Assembly: GCA_963971405.1 (NCBI GenBank)
Contig: OZ020485.1
Span: 8,742,001-8,806,000, forward strand
Direction: 5' to 3'
DNA: 64,000 nt
DNA from: Psococerastis gibbosa
Lineage: Eukaryota > Arthropoda > Insecta > Psocodea > Psocidae
Shown here: piece by piece, positions 1 to 29,173 of the stretch
Position numbering within the stretch: the first letter of the stretch is position 1
Layout: every line of letters begins with the position of its first letter
Translations under genes and position numbers: made by a program
Notes under the pieces: model-generated
Databases searched by the model: none
The model's input: the letters and a program-made list of their open reading frames with translations, nothing else
What the model was told of the DNA's origin: nothing

Positions 1-357
1 CAGCATGTAAACAATGTAGGCTACGCAACAGCTATCAGCGGGAGATCAACTTGGCGAATGTTTAAAAAAAAAAAAAAAAAATGTAATTTTGGTCCAGACT
101 GACTGTGAATGGATCTCGATTCCGGAGAGAAGAACATTACGACAGTGAAAAAAAAATGGTTTATAATTACAGTAACTATAGTAACATATTACTTTGGAAG
201 CATAATTTGAAGCTAAAATGTTAATTTTTGCTATTCATTAACAATCAGTGCCTAGATGGAAGAGAGTCAATCGCAGAAAGCCGACTACTCACTCAAGTTA
301 TGGCAGAATTAGAAATTGGTGCTCTATGGGCTCATTCTGTGGCCACAACATCACCAC

Positions 358-505
358 TTAGGCGGGGTTTCCACATACGTCAATGGTCAATGAGAATTAT
401 GAAATTGACGTTTTAGCAGACATTTAAGACATACTAAAAATGTCAGCTACCACGTCAATTTCATATTTCTCATTGACCATTGACGTATGTGGAAACCCCG
501 CCTAA
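358..505. mobile_element. P-family fold-back element P1
   Basis: A 148-bp palindrome from TTAGGCGGGG to CCCCGCCTAA. The arms match with about one mismatch in 53. Centre AGCAGACATT / AATGTCAGCT. Confidence 0.85.
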
Positions 506-3093
506 ATAGGTCCTAATAATGGGAATTACGGGCAATTCCAATGTTGCAAAACTCGCAATCCAAAAAATTACTAATGACTGAAGCTGACCACATAGATCGA
601 CTAGCAATAATAATAAAGTGGTGAATAATTTTAACCATGAATAAATTCTTGAATAAAAAATGCATATATATATATATATATATGTATTTACTTAACAACA
701 AATCTCTGTCGTCCAATATGTAATTTATTTTAATGTTTCAAGGTGTTCATATTTCAATAATTTAAATATTAACTAACAAGTTAAATAGTTGAGACAAAAA
801 CGACTGATAGAAAGAATACTAGAAGGATTACCATGCAGCCAACGCACATACCTATACTACTATATTAAATATATATTATGTAAATATATTGCTTGTTAAA
901 TTGCATTAATGAAATAATTAAAGTTCAGACAGCTGTAATATTGTTATTGTTTGGTTGTTTACAATTGGATTGACGGTTGAAATTTGTAAAATTGTTTGTT
1001 ATTTTTTGTTGCGGCTCTATCAGCTGATTGATCAGTCAATAAACAAATAAATGAATAAAACTAGCCATTATCTTGCAAATGTAACGTTGAATACAGGTTA
1101 ATGCAACTTATTACAAGAAAATAGCTTAATACATTCACGTTAACGCCCCTTTCCGCATCAAAAACGTGGTAATGTTTACCTGTTCAAAGGGTGACATTCC
1201 TTTTCCACGGTAAGAAGACACTCCTCCTTGTAGTTGGCTTCCATTTGCACAAAACACTGTGACACGCCGAATAGAGTACAAATTCACCTTCAGAAACAAC
1301 TGGATAATCAATTTAAGTTGAAAACAATATAGAATTCTCGAATCGCACACACAGCACACGGACTTACTCCAAGTACAATGGCGGGAATACAAGCGCCGAG
1401 CGCGGCTGAATAAATGCTTTTGGCGCCACGTTTTCAGCTATTGAGCACAAAAATGAATATAAATTGTGCAAATAATTCTTCAGTAACGTAATTTCATAGG
1501 TTTTATTGACCGAAATGCAAAAAAATAACATATAAACTTGCAAAGAAGAGGAACTATATTTTGTTCCGAGACTGCGGAAGAGTTGTGATGCTGCTAGTGC
1601 AGCTGTCCAGGGCTGGCCAAAGTGATGACGTTTAAATAATTTTACTACCCACCGACTTCTGTAGTACTATTCCGCTTCATTCATCAGCTGTTGATACTTT
1701 TAAGCGCCAAATAAAGTTAACGTCAATATAATTATTAATACTTTTACGATATTCATGTTAAATGATTGTCAGGCGTGACTACTTTTTGTTAAATTTAAGG
1801 CTCAAGCGGCGTAGCGGTTAGCTGAGCTTTAGAGTTAGGACAAAGATGAAAGAGAATGTACATGATGGTTTTTATGCCTAACCACAGGTTTTGTTTGACA
1901 TGCTGTAACTAGGCTCATAATCTAAATGTGTAGGAATATTATTGTTGTACATTGATAACTCACATACAGCAAAGTACAGTAGTATAGGCTGTGCACAATA
2001 GGTGCTTCCAAGCCTTATTAACTTTATTTTTAAGAATCCAAACATGGCGTGGCATGCAGGAATAGTTTTCCATCCGGGGAGGGACCGCGTAAGGGCAACC
2101 AGAAGTCTGCATTAACAGAAGTTTCGAAGTGTTTTATATCCCCTTCACAAAAAATCACAATGCGACTGAATTTAAGAATGGGGGAGAGACCTGCCACACA
2201 TGAATCTATGGCATATGGTACCGTATGGCATAGAGCATAGACCTAAATGCTGCGATGAAGGCCTATATTTATCTGACCATTGGTACTTGGCAGGATCACT
2301 AGGATGGCCAGACAATGTTCGGAGTGTGGGGTTGGTATTAGTTAGTTAGTGGATAATCAAAGTAAAAGGCCATAGCCTATAGGCACAGGTGCAACTCGTC
2401 TAATGCCTATAGCGAGGCGCCTGAAATGAGCAAGAGTTCAGGCAACATCTCTTTAATTTAGTAGGTAGCATTTTCCTAACGAATGTGCTCAATTTTATAG
2501 CAGCTTAGACTAAGAAATTAGCGAGAAAATCAGGTTAACGTTTATTTATTAAAGGAATACAGCAAATAATAAATTATTTCTAAATTCAAAACCAAACGCC
2601 CGATTTGTAGTTCACTTGAACGATTGCGCGCCGTAGATGGCAGCACCATCCAATGACACAGCTCTTTAAGAGCGTGAACTCCCGTTATGAGGAGAAACAT
2701 CAAACTCACTGGGATAGGTCATGATGACAACAAATCATTGACCAATCAGGATGCTATACTTAGTAATGTAGGCTACCTTTCAAGCAATAACTTAGCTTTA
2801 GCTACTTTTTTTCTATCTCTCAAGACGTACTGGGATGGATAATGGCTAGCCTCGTACCGGACTACCGGTCTTAGCAATTTAAGGGAGGGGGTTCCGGGGT
2901 TGGAGCAAGTCGGACACCCCCAATCGCCAATACGCGTATTTTGAACATAGTCAAATTTCACAGGAAATCATTCATTGTTAGTAGAGCTATAAAAAAATAT
3001 CGAATCCCTTCGAAGACATAGGTAGGCTACTCGCCTACATTTTGATCCTGTCGAATATTGGCCGTCAATCAGTAGCGGTTTTAGAATTTTCAA

Positions 3094-3540
3094 AGGGGGG
3101 GGGGCATTGACAAGAAATCAGACCCGACTGAATACTTAATAATAATAATATACCCGACTTAATACTAAACACTTTATTTTTTGAAAAGGAGTAGTCTATA
3201 CTGAAATGCTCCTGTGAACTGTAAAGGGGGGGGGGGGGGGCATGCCGTCAATCCGTCATTATAACACCGATTCGCAACAGTTTTTGAACTCCTTTCTCAC
3301 TATCCGTTTTCTGAAGAATTTCGCCAATCGTGTTAGAAAGGGGTACAATTCAGATATTGAAATTCTCAGGAAAATTTCATTTTCCTTCTAAGGGATGTGA
3401 CATTTTTGACAGCCCCACAGTCATTATTTCATGAGATTTTTTACAAAAACGATTTCTCGAGAGGGGGGGGGGGGAGGTTTAGCTGCACACCTACACACAC
3501 AACTTGTGAAACCCTAAATTTTCCGCTGGATCCGCCATTG
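3094..3540. repeat. G-family poly-G repeats
   Basis: Three G runs of 10-14 bases with GGATCCGCCATTG at the end, the G-family terminus. Confidence 0.6.
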
Positions 3541-3853
3541 TAGATATCGTATTGCACATGCATATGAGTAGCTTTGTGGCATCTACACATGCTTCGCATC
3601 CTAAATGTACTACACATATATAGGTCTACCAGAACAGTGGCGTAACCATAATTTTATAAGGATTATCATTTCGCGCCCTCCCCCTTTTTCATACAAATCT
3701 AGAATAAAGGGGAAGTCGTTTAACTAAAACTATTCTTGCTTGTACATTACAATTTGCAACACAACAATAAGAAGTTGTCGCTCTTTTTTTGAATGTTATT
3801 AAAGAGTAGGTACCATTTAATTGAAATTTAAAGTTTTTTTTCAAATTAGTTTT

Positions 3854-4705
3854 TGCTTTCCTATTTGTACGTTAGTTTATGATGGGTGAAATTTTAACGA
3901 ATTTACACTTTTAAGGTACCAGGAACCCAAATGGATATCGATGAAATTTGGTATATGTTGGCTCATAAAAATCATATCTCGGGACAATTTCATTTATTCT
4001 GGGCTAGCTCTCAATTTTGGGGTGTTTCACAAAAAAAGGCTCATTGTCATGATAAATTACTAAAAAATTCGTTTTCTGAGGAAGCTTCTTAATGTTTATT
4101 CTCAACTTAAGGTATGCTTTAGGCGTTAAATAGGATAACAAAACTAGACAGGTTGCGTCCGGAAGCAAGATTTTGAAGAAAAAAAATACTTTTTGAATAT
4201 TTATGGATATTCCGTCCGCGTTGCACTCCATATCATGCCGTTATTGGTGTGTATTGTTATATGTGTGCCCATTCTAGACTTTACAATTGCCTGGGCTCAT
4301 CAATCAAACAATCTAGTGCTTTAGAATAGGGAAAAGCAGGTGAAATTGAACCCTAGGACATATATATGTAACTTATAAATTATTATCTTATTTATAATTA
4401 TTCATTATGCTTAGTTTATTCTATTATTATTATTATTATGATTTACAAAATGGTGTTATGCCTAAAGAGGTGTTGAAAATGACTGTTATTCAATTCTTTT
4501 ATAGGTATGTAAAACATCTTTCTTCTTTTATTTGTCTGTAATATATTGTAATTGTAATTATGTAACAATATAATATCTCTTTTATAGATTACATATATAT
4601 ATATTATGTACCATGGGGCAATTAATTGTATCTATTACTACGCTACCGGTACCTATGCTAATAAATAAATAGGAAAGCATGTACGGTTTCACTCGTTCTT
4701 AGCTA
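3854..4705. mobile_element. C-family TIR element
   Basis: Begins TTGCTTTCCTATTTGTACGT and ends AATAGGAAAGCATGTACGG. Shares the CCAGGAACCCAAA...GATGAAATTTGG core with the other C copies. Confidence 0.65.
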
Positions 4706-5615
4706 TAGTCAATGTTATAATTTGTTATGTTGACTAATTTTTGCCCTATTCCCAGCGTTACTTGCACGCCTATTGATATAAAAGGCTAGGTCTAGAAAGA
4801 AATTTTACAACGAAGTTAAATAGAAGTTGTTTTAAATAGGTACAAGGTATCTTATTTACTATGTGCATAATTAAATAATTTAAATAGAGCTGTAGGTTTA
4901 CAATATGATTTTTAAATACTTTGAAAGAAAACTCTTACAATTAACGATACGTTTTGCGAGGAATGACTTCCACGATCAGTCAAATATACTGAAAACACTT
5001 AAAATCATGTCATCATACCGACTGGTCCCTCACTTAAAAAAAAAAACAATGATTCTCTTGAATTATACTACTCCTTTTTCATCTTCCCTTCAGTCATAAT
5101 AATAATAATAAAAAAAAAATATCATGGACTGTCGGCAATAAGTTTTAGTCATACTTATGGAAGACCCGTTGGTGATTTGCCGAATGGACGTCTGGTCTAC
5201 TGCCCAACAGAGCTGACACTTCCCGCGAAATGGCGGATGGCAAAGGCCGGACGGCCTATTCTCTGACGTCGCCAACCGCGGTATTAAATAGACCCAAAAG
5301 GACAGGGGAAGACTGACCGAGGGACTGGAAGGAAGAAGAAGGCAAAGGCGACCAGGAGTCGATTATTAATGAGGGAGTAATATAGAAGTATTTGTCATAT
5401 TAGGGTTGTGTCGGGCACTGTATTATACGTCTAAAGCGTGAGTGTCTTTATTTAATTTATTGTATTCATTTATTGAACCATGTTTTCTAATATATTAAAC
5501 CTAATCCTGCGAGAGATGTTAGATACAGTCGACCATACTGTAGACAAGTATGGCAGCTCACACAACAGCTAAACAGTAATAATGTGGCAGCTTACAGTTG
5601 GTGGCAACCCCGCTC

Positions 5616-5754
5616 AGGCGCTTATTCCACCTACGTCAATAGTCAATAGTAAATGTGGTATTGACGTGGTGGCAGACATTTTTAGCCTGTCTTTAATGTC
5701 TGCTACCACGTCAATACCACATTTACTATTGAAGTAGGTGGAATATGCGCCTTA
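5616..5754. mobile_element. P-family fold-back element P2
   Basis: Arms start AGGCGCTTATTCCACC. The right arm lacks one 7-base TCAATAG unit present in the left. Centre TGACGTGGTGGCAGACATT. Confidence 0.85.
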
Positions 5755-6327
5755 CCCCGAACTCTCTCAAACAATAGGCTACTGTAACAATAAAATATGG
5801 TATGTAAGGTAGCTTATAGACTCTACAGAACACTTTGAGGAGTCTGGGGCTGACAAAAACATGAGCTTACAGCCGCGAAAGCCCAGAAGGGCAAAGTGAC
5901 TATTTAATTTATATATTATAAAAAAATCTTCTAAGTGTTAAAATAAATGAAAATGTTGGGAAGCCAAGAAGCTGTGATCGTGGTAAGAGATTCCTTTATC
6001 AACAAAACGTACCTTCATCATTGACAACGCTTCCTTACTTTTAGTATTAACAATACTTAGGTACAATGATATTGTAGTGTAGACACCCGTAGTTAGCGGC
6101 AATGAAGTAAATTTATCTATAAACTGCTTAATACTATCGATACCCACATGCTAACTACAAGCGGAATTTCTCTTAAGCCGTGACGAGGCTGTATCTTAAT
6201 TAGCAGAAGAAAATTCTCCAATCGGAAAAATGTTAACACAATTGAATGGAAAGGTTTGTCTAACAAAATAAAAATTGTTTTCAAATTTTCGACTTCGAAG
6301 CTTGAGATTTTTTATAAAGATAATGCT

Positions 6328-6752
6328 AAGGCGGGTATTCCACTGGTCAATTTTACTTCATATTTGATTTTTTCATTGACGGAAAATCATCAATGTTGCA
6401 TTATTTATTTTTACACCACATTCCAATTGTTTTTAACAATTGATCATTTTTGTTTTCAATTTTTTTTAAAATTTGTAAGTTCGCCATCTTTCATTTAATT
6501 TTGTAATCAACAAGAAATGTTATGATTTAAACTACGAAATAATTTGTTCGTTCTCAAGAAATTAATTAAAATTATTTATCATCTCTAGAAGACGCCATTG
6601 TATAATTTTAGTTTGTTATTGTTTGCAACGCTTGATTTTACTCTATGATCATTGATCAATTTTAACATGAGGAAATTAAAATGGAGAACGTCATAAGTTA
6701 AGTAAAACAAAAATCTCAAATCAAATTTGAAGTAAAATTGACCAGTGGAAAA
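6328..6752. mobile_element. P-related element P3, long interior
   Basis: Arms CCACTGGTCAATTTTACTTC / GAAGTAAAATTGACCAGTGG enclose about 350 bp that share the GACGCCATT...TTTTAGTTTG and TTGATCAATTTTAAC segments with P6, P4 and P8. Confidence 0.65.
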
Positions 6753-7394
6753 GTATAAAGTAAAATTGCTTGACACCAATTATTGTATGGGAAGTATGTC
6801 TAGTGCTAAATAATTTACAGGATCGGTCACGCACAATATCTAAGGCAAAATTTTCGTGGGAATTAGATTTTTATCCAGCGGTAATTCGCTCACCGAAACT
6901 CCAAAGGTAAACTGACTTGTAAAATTTTTTTTTAAGGCGCGAGGCCACGTTTGAGGCATATGCGCCATGACTGTAAATCTTGAAATTCTTATTAATAGAA
7001 TAGGGGTATTCACTATGTGAATCAGTAAGAATGAAAGAAAATTGTCTTTATTTTCCATATAGGCGAAGATTGGGCCTTTCGGCCCTTTCTTATAATTAAC
7101 ACATGTGAATCAGCATGTTAAATGTGTGTCGTAAAAGTCGTAAAATATAAAATCAAAAAATTATTTCTCATAAAACAAGATGTTATTTTTAAATTGTTTC
7201 CTACTTCCCACGATCACAACATACGCAAGCATCAAAGGTGTGATTGGGCTATTTATAAAACTGCACTTAAAAATGCATAGTTCTATCTATGTTTAATAAA
7301 TAGGAAGTCTTTGTGATATTTTTTAAATTTAAATAAAAAATCAAAATAAAATGAGAAAATGAAATTTTTTGCTTCCCTGAGTAAACTGAAGCGT

Positions 7395-8028
7395 AATGAC
7401 GCGACCTTCTAAATTAAAACTTGATTTTTGACGATTTCAAGAATAATTGTAAATTAAATATCCGTTGCGAACGAATTCCACAGTATAATGGTATTTTTAT
7501 TACAATATAATTAAAGACCATTATACTGTTGTAGTATTCGCATTGGTTACCTTTATAACAATATAGTATCAATTCAAACTAATTATTCACTTGTACATAG
7601 AACCAAATTTTGACAGTCTCTAAAAATTAAAAATGTTTCTTAAGAATAAAAATATACTGTGCATAAAGAAAACAATTAGATTCCCTTAAATGAACTCAGG
7701 GGGAGAATAATGACGTGACCTTCTAAATTAAAACTTGATTTTTAATGATTTCAACAATAATTGTAAATTAAACCCGTTGCGAACGAATCCTCAGTATAAT
7801 GGTATTTTTATTACAATATAATTAAAGACCATTATACTGTTGTAGTATTCGCATTTGTTATCTTTATAACCATATAGTATCAATTCAAACTAATTATTCA
7901 CTTGTACATAGAACCAAATTTTGACAGTCTCTAAAAATTAAAAATGAATGTTTCTTAAGAATAAAAATATACTGTGCATAAAAAAAAACCAATTAGATTC
8001 CCTTAAATGAACTCAGGGGGAGAATACA
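7395..8028. repeat. 314-bp direct tandem duplication
   Basis: GACCTTCTAAATTAAAACTT recurs 314 bases apart and the copies stay similar to GGGGGAGAAT at the end. Each copy contains a hairpin CAGTATAATGG...CCATTATACTG. Confidence 0.85.
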
Positions 8029-8189
8029 TCGAGACGGGATGGAATACAACGCAACCCTAAACATAAAGAAAAAAAAAATTAACACCCTGTGAGCTGAAAT
8101 CAGGCGCACACAGTGATATATTGAAAATGAACCAAATCCGCCCTTACTATATATTTCGAGTCTTTATGCATTGTTGTGGTCGAGGAAGA

Positions 8190-8545
8190 GTGAATAGAGT
8201 GGTGACGTGGTAGCAGACATTCAAGACTTAGGTGGCGTTTCCACCGACCTCGCATTGCAGAATTGACGGAAATGTTTATTTTCCTCTATGCCATAGTTAA
8301 AATTGATCAATGATCATACAGTAAAATCACAAACAAACAAACTAAAATTAAAAAATGGCGTCATGGGATATGTTAAGTACAAACATTTTAATAGATTTCC
8401 ATAAAAAGAAAAATTCTAATTTCCGTCAATGTCATTTGCATTCGGCAATGCGAGATCGGTGGAAACGCAACCTAAGTCTTGAATGTCTGCTACCACGTCA
8501 CTGTTTTTGGAAATAGCCCTAGCCTGTCAATGGAATGGGCGCCAT
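8190..8545. mobile_element. P-related nested element P4
   Basis: A palindrome (TTAGGTGGCGTTTCCACC...GGTGGAAACGCAACCTAA) lies inside the loop of an outer P element whose left arm is cut short. Near-copy of P8. Confidence 0.75.
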
Positions 8546-8761
8546 ACCAACAGATCAAAACCAGCTAAAGGCCCACAACACAAATTAGACGCTGTAGTTA
8601 AGAGACAATCGGGCACCTATACAGTCAGTTTCTTTCAAACAAAATTCAATTATACAGGAATTATCGATCTTAGAGCTATAAAAAATGAAGAAGAAAAGTA
8701 CCTATACATTTTGACGTGCCGTATGAAGCCGTTACTAACACCGGTTGGCCAGTTTTCCGGT
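8540..8761 (+). CDS. possible orphan coding exon, function unknown
   Basis: An open frame that looks protein-like (SGTYTVSFFQTKFNYTG, then EEEKYLYILTC), ending at a strong donor TTTTCCG|GTGAGT. Its left side abuts a P-family MITE and no convincing acceptor or partner exon is visible. I cannot assign a family. It may be the remnant of a gene broken by the MITE, or chance. Confidence 0.2.
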
Positions 8762-8939
8762 GAGTTTGAGGTGATCCCAATGCGCCTTTTTGGCACCGGT
8801 TTAGTAAAATATGTAATGTTTTTTTTTTTTTTTTATAAATACACGCATCATTATTATTAGTAATGGAGCTCCTTTCCCCCGACATCCTCAGGGTCCGTTA
8901 TTTTTCCCAATGAAGTTCAATAACTGTATGATGGGCGTT

Positions 8940-9083
8940 ATGCGGCTATTCCACCGACCTCGTTTTGCAGCGTGAGCGTGACATTGACGAGGTAGCAGAC
9001 ATTAAAGCCTTATTAATAATGTCTGCTACCACGTCAATGTCACGCTCACGCTGCAAAACGAGGTCGGTGGAATAGCCGTCTTA
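8940..9083. mobile_element. P-family fold-back element P5
   Basis: Arms GCGGCTATTCCACCGACCTC with GC-rich variable part GCAGCGTGAGCGTGA. Centre as in other P copies. Arms nearly perfect. Confidence 0.85.
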
Positions 9084-9107
9084 GCGACAGCCACATGCTG
9101 TACTTTG

Positions 9108-10035
9108 TGCTTTCCTATTTAAACGTAGCATAATGAAAGCTTTGCGATGGTCCAAATTTTCGATTTCGGGATTTCAGTGTATTTACTAGTTTTGAGGTAC
9201 CAGCAGTCTGATCGAGGCGTTTATAATACCGGGGTTAAATAAATACCCTAGGATTATAACTGTAAACAAACAAATTTTGAATAGCACTTTCCATTATACA
9301 ATTATCTTGTTTACCAGTGGATTAAATAAATACCGGCATTATAAACGCCCCGATCAGGCTGCAGGAACCCAAAAAGTGGTTTCTACGAAATGTCTGTCTG
9401 TCGGTCTGTCTATCTGTTCGTCGATTTGTGGGCAAACTACTCGATAGATTTCAATGAAATTTGGCATATAGGTTCATAAAAATCATACCTACTTTTACTT
9501 TGAGGCTTTTATCCCCAAAAAACTGCAAAAATCGTCTAAAAAAGGAATTTTTTTTAAATTCACATATTTGTAGTCGTTGTCAACAAAACCCAATAGGTAG
9601 CTTGCCCCTTGATAGTTCGGCTCTGGGGACAATAAAATAAAACTACTCAATTTTCATGAAAAATTACTAAAAAAATATTTTTTTTGCCGAACCTTTCTAT
9701 CGATGCTTTCGTACTTCAGGTATGTTTTAATAGTAATAGAGTAACAAAACCGAATAGGTAGCTTTCCCAAACAAAAATTTGGTTTTGAACAAAATATTAT
9801 TTTTTGAAGGAATAATAAGATGCCCCAATACATAGCGTAGCATACCCTGCCACTGTAACTGTTTTGTATCGTATAATGCTAGTCGGCCCATTCTTGACTT
9901 GACTATTCGACTGTCGTAACAATTCAGTGCTTTGGGATAGGAATCTCGAAATTTAAACATTTTTAGACAATTATTTACTAAGGAACTATTACAGTACCTA
10001 CCCTAATTGATAAATAGGAAAGCATGTACGGGTTC
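9108..10035. mobile_element. C-family TIR element carrying a D element
   Basis: GTGCTTTCCTATTTAAACGT to TAAATAGGAAAGCATGTACG, with a GTCTGTCTGTC stretch and the GATGAAATTTGGCATATAGG motif. Contains the D copy at 9,199. Confidence 0.7.
9199..9366. mobile_element. D-family palindromic element, nested in a C element
   Basis: Ends CAGTCTGATCGAGGCG and GATCAGGCTGCAG; interior TAATACCGGGGTTAAATAAA. It splits the C-family sequence GGTACCAG/GAACCC. Confidence 0.75.
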
Positions 10036-10052
10036 ACTAGTACCGGTTCTTT

Positions 10053-10275
10053 TATAAATAAATAAATAAAGTCTTTTTGTGGTTTCTATTACTAAGCCAA
10101 CCTAGCGGAGTTAGGGCTATAAAGCACTCTCTTACACTCAACTACGAAGGCCCGGGACCGCTTGCTTTACATGCGGTCCCAAGGATGGCCAGAAAATGTT
10201 CCTAGTGTGGGACTCGAACCAACAACCTTTCGGGTGTAAGTCAGAGTCCGTACCACTACGCTACATGCCTTGACA
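10053..10275 (-). mobile_element. tRNA-derived SINE, family 1
   Basis: The minus strand has an A box (GTAGCGTAGTGGTACGGAC), the B box GGTTCGAGTCCC and a short (TTTA)n tail. Inserted right after the C element. Confidence 0.8.
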
Positions 10276-10501
10276 TGTTTTTCTAACGGATTTGACATTT
10301 TTCATGGCTCCACGGTCGATATTTCCTGTAAAATTTGAATCTTTACACTTGCAAGGGTTTTCCCCATCCGGTTGTCTCTTAATTCCTTGGGTTAAATGAT
10401 GTGGTAAAGCCTAGCTTTTTCCATGGACACCAAGTAATTCCTTGGCACCGCAAATCAAACAGGTACATGAAGGCCTTCTAGACGTGGCACAAGACAACTT
10501 G

Positions 10502-27774
<17,273 letters not shown>

Positions 27775-28777
27775 TACTGTTGCCGCTTTGTCGCCAAACT
27801 AAAATTTTTGTTGAAGTTTGTTAAAGCGACATTTTCTAGGGAAATATTTTGTGGCAACCATGGCAACCAGTTGGCAGCCTTGTATGATTGTAAATAATAA
27901 AAATGGCGTAAGGCGTAATCTGCTATTGCAGTATTTTACTATTTTACACGTTTCTTTTAAGGACTTCATGAATACAGATAAGTAGGAAAATATTAAAAAT
28001 TGTAGAGAGAATTAATTATGATAAATAAGCATTATCATTAGGATCCATCCACAAAACCATTACCTTGGATTGTTATTTGTTGCCTGCTGGCCTACCAACA
28101 TAATGATAGAACCAGATACACTCATATAAAACTAGATGCGTCGGAATTCTATGCTTGGAAATATAGAAAGACAGTTGGGAGACAAAATCTTTATTGCACT
28201 TTGGCGTGGCCGAGTGCAATAAATTGAAAAAAATACTAGAGACAGTTGTACTCTGTAGTGGGAAGGATTTTTAGAAGTTGAATGATAAACACAATCATGT
28301 GTTAGGAAATAAGTATAATAATATTTAAAAAAAGAAATGAAGTGAAGTTGAACATTTAAGACTAGTAAGTATTGTTTACATTGGCCCCTTACTCTACGAA
28401 GCCCTGCAACAATAACAACACCAAACCACCCAATTCATAGCAAAACCTGCCTATTGGTTAACTTTATCAATCTTTACCAGCTATTGCTTTAGCCTTCAAT
28501 TTGTTTATTTGCAACTGACTAACAGGCTATCAATCTGCTTATCTGTTTAAGATGCGGTTCACGGCGTTAGAGAAGATAATAGCTCTTCTTGAGATAACTA
28601 AGCTTCATTGAAACAAGAGCCTAATTGCAACTGTTTAACTTCCTCCAACGGCTGTCATGTCCTGTGTAGTGTGACTATGAATGAGTGGGAATTGCGTTTG
28701 TTATCGAGTACACACTATTCAACTAGCGTTAAAGTTGCTACTTAAAAAGAGTGGATTTGGCAAAAATCAATCAAGTT
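27775..28777. promoter_or_regulatory. divergent intergenic region between Sfmbt and RNase T2
   Basis: About 1 kb separates two head-to-head start codons, so it must contain both 5' UTRs and at least part of both promoters. I see no clear TATA box or CpG cluster and no recognised repeat, which is itself unusual in this repeat-rich window. Confidence 0.45.
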
Positions 28778-29173
28778 ATGGGCTGGCTTTTGGTGACCTG
28801 GTTATTCCAGTTTGTGTTCCAGTTAGTGGTATGCCAAACAAACGACTGGGATTTGCTTATATTTACACAACACTGGCCAAATACAGTATGTCTACAGTAT
28901 GAAGAAAGCGGGCACAATCATGTCTGCGCCTTACCCAAAATTTCAAACCGTTGGACTGTGCATGGCGTATGGCCCACAAAGCTGCATACTGTGGGACCTG
29001 CATTTTGCAACACCAGCATGATGTTTGATCCTCTTCCTTTAGAACCAATTAAGGAGGATTTAATCACGTGGTGGCCAAACTTGGAAGGTGGACAAGAAGT
29101 GGCATCTCTGTGGGAACATGAGTGGTCGAAACACGGCACTTGCGCCATTACCCTTCCTGTGCTTGGATCAGAG
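28778..29173 (+). CDS. RNase T2 exon 1
   Basis: Start codon to donor GAG|GTAGCT. It holds the signal peptide and both catalytic segments. The frame stays open a few codons past the donor. Confidence 0.92.

Larger units (their letters stand above)
506..5615. other. no host gene recognised
   Basis: Apart from the C element and poly-G repeats, I see no supported exon. A GC-richer patch near 1,375-1,430 with a donor-like GGAGTAAGT on the minus strand could be a 5' exon of a gene lying off the left edge, but nothing confirms it. A short SINE-like piece (AGGATGGCCAGA) is at about 2,300. Confidence 0.5.
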
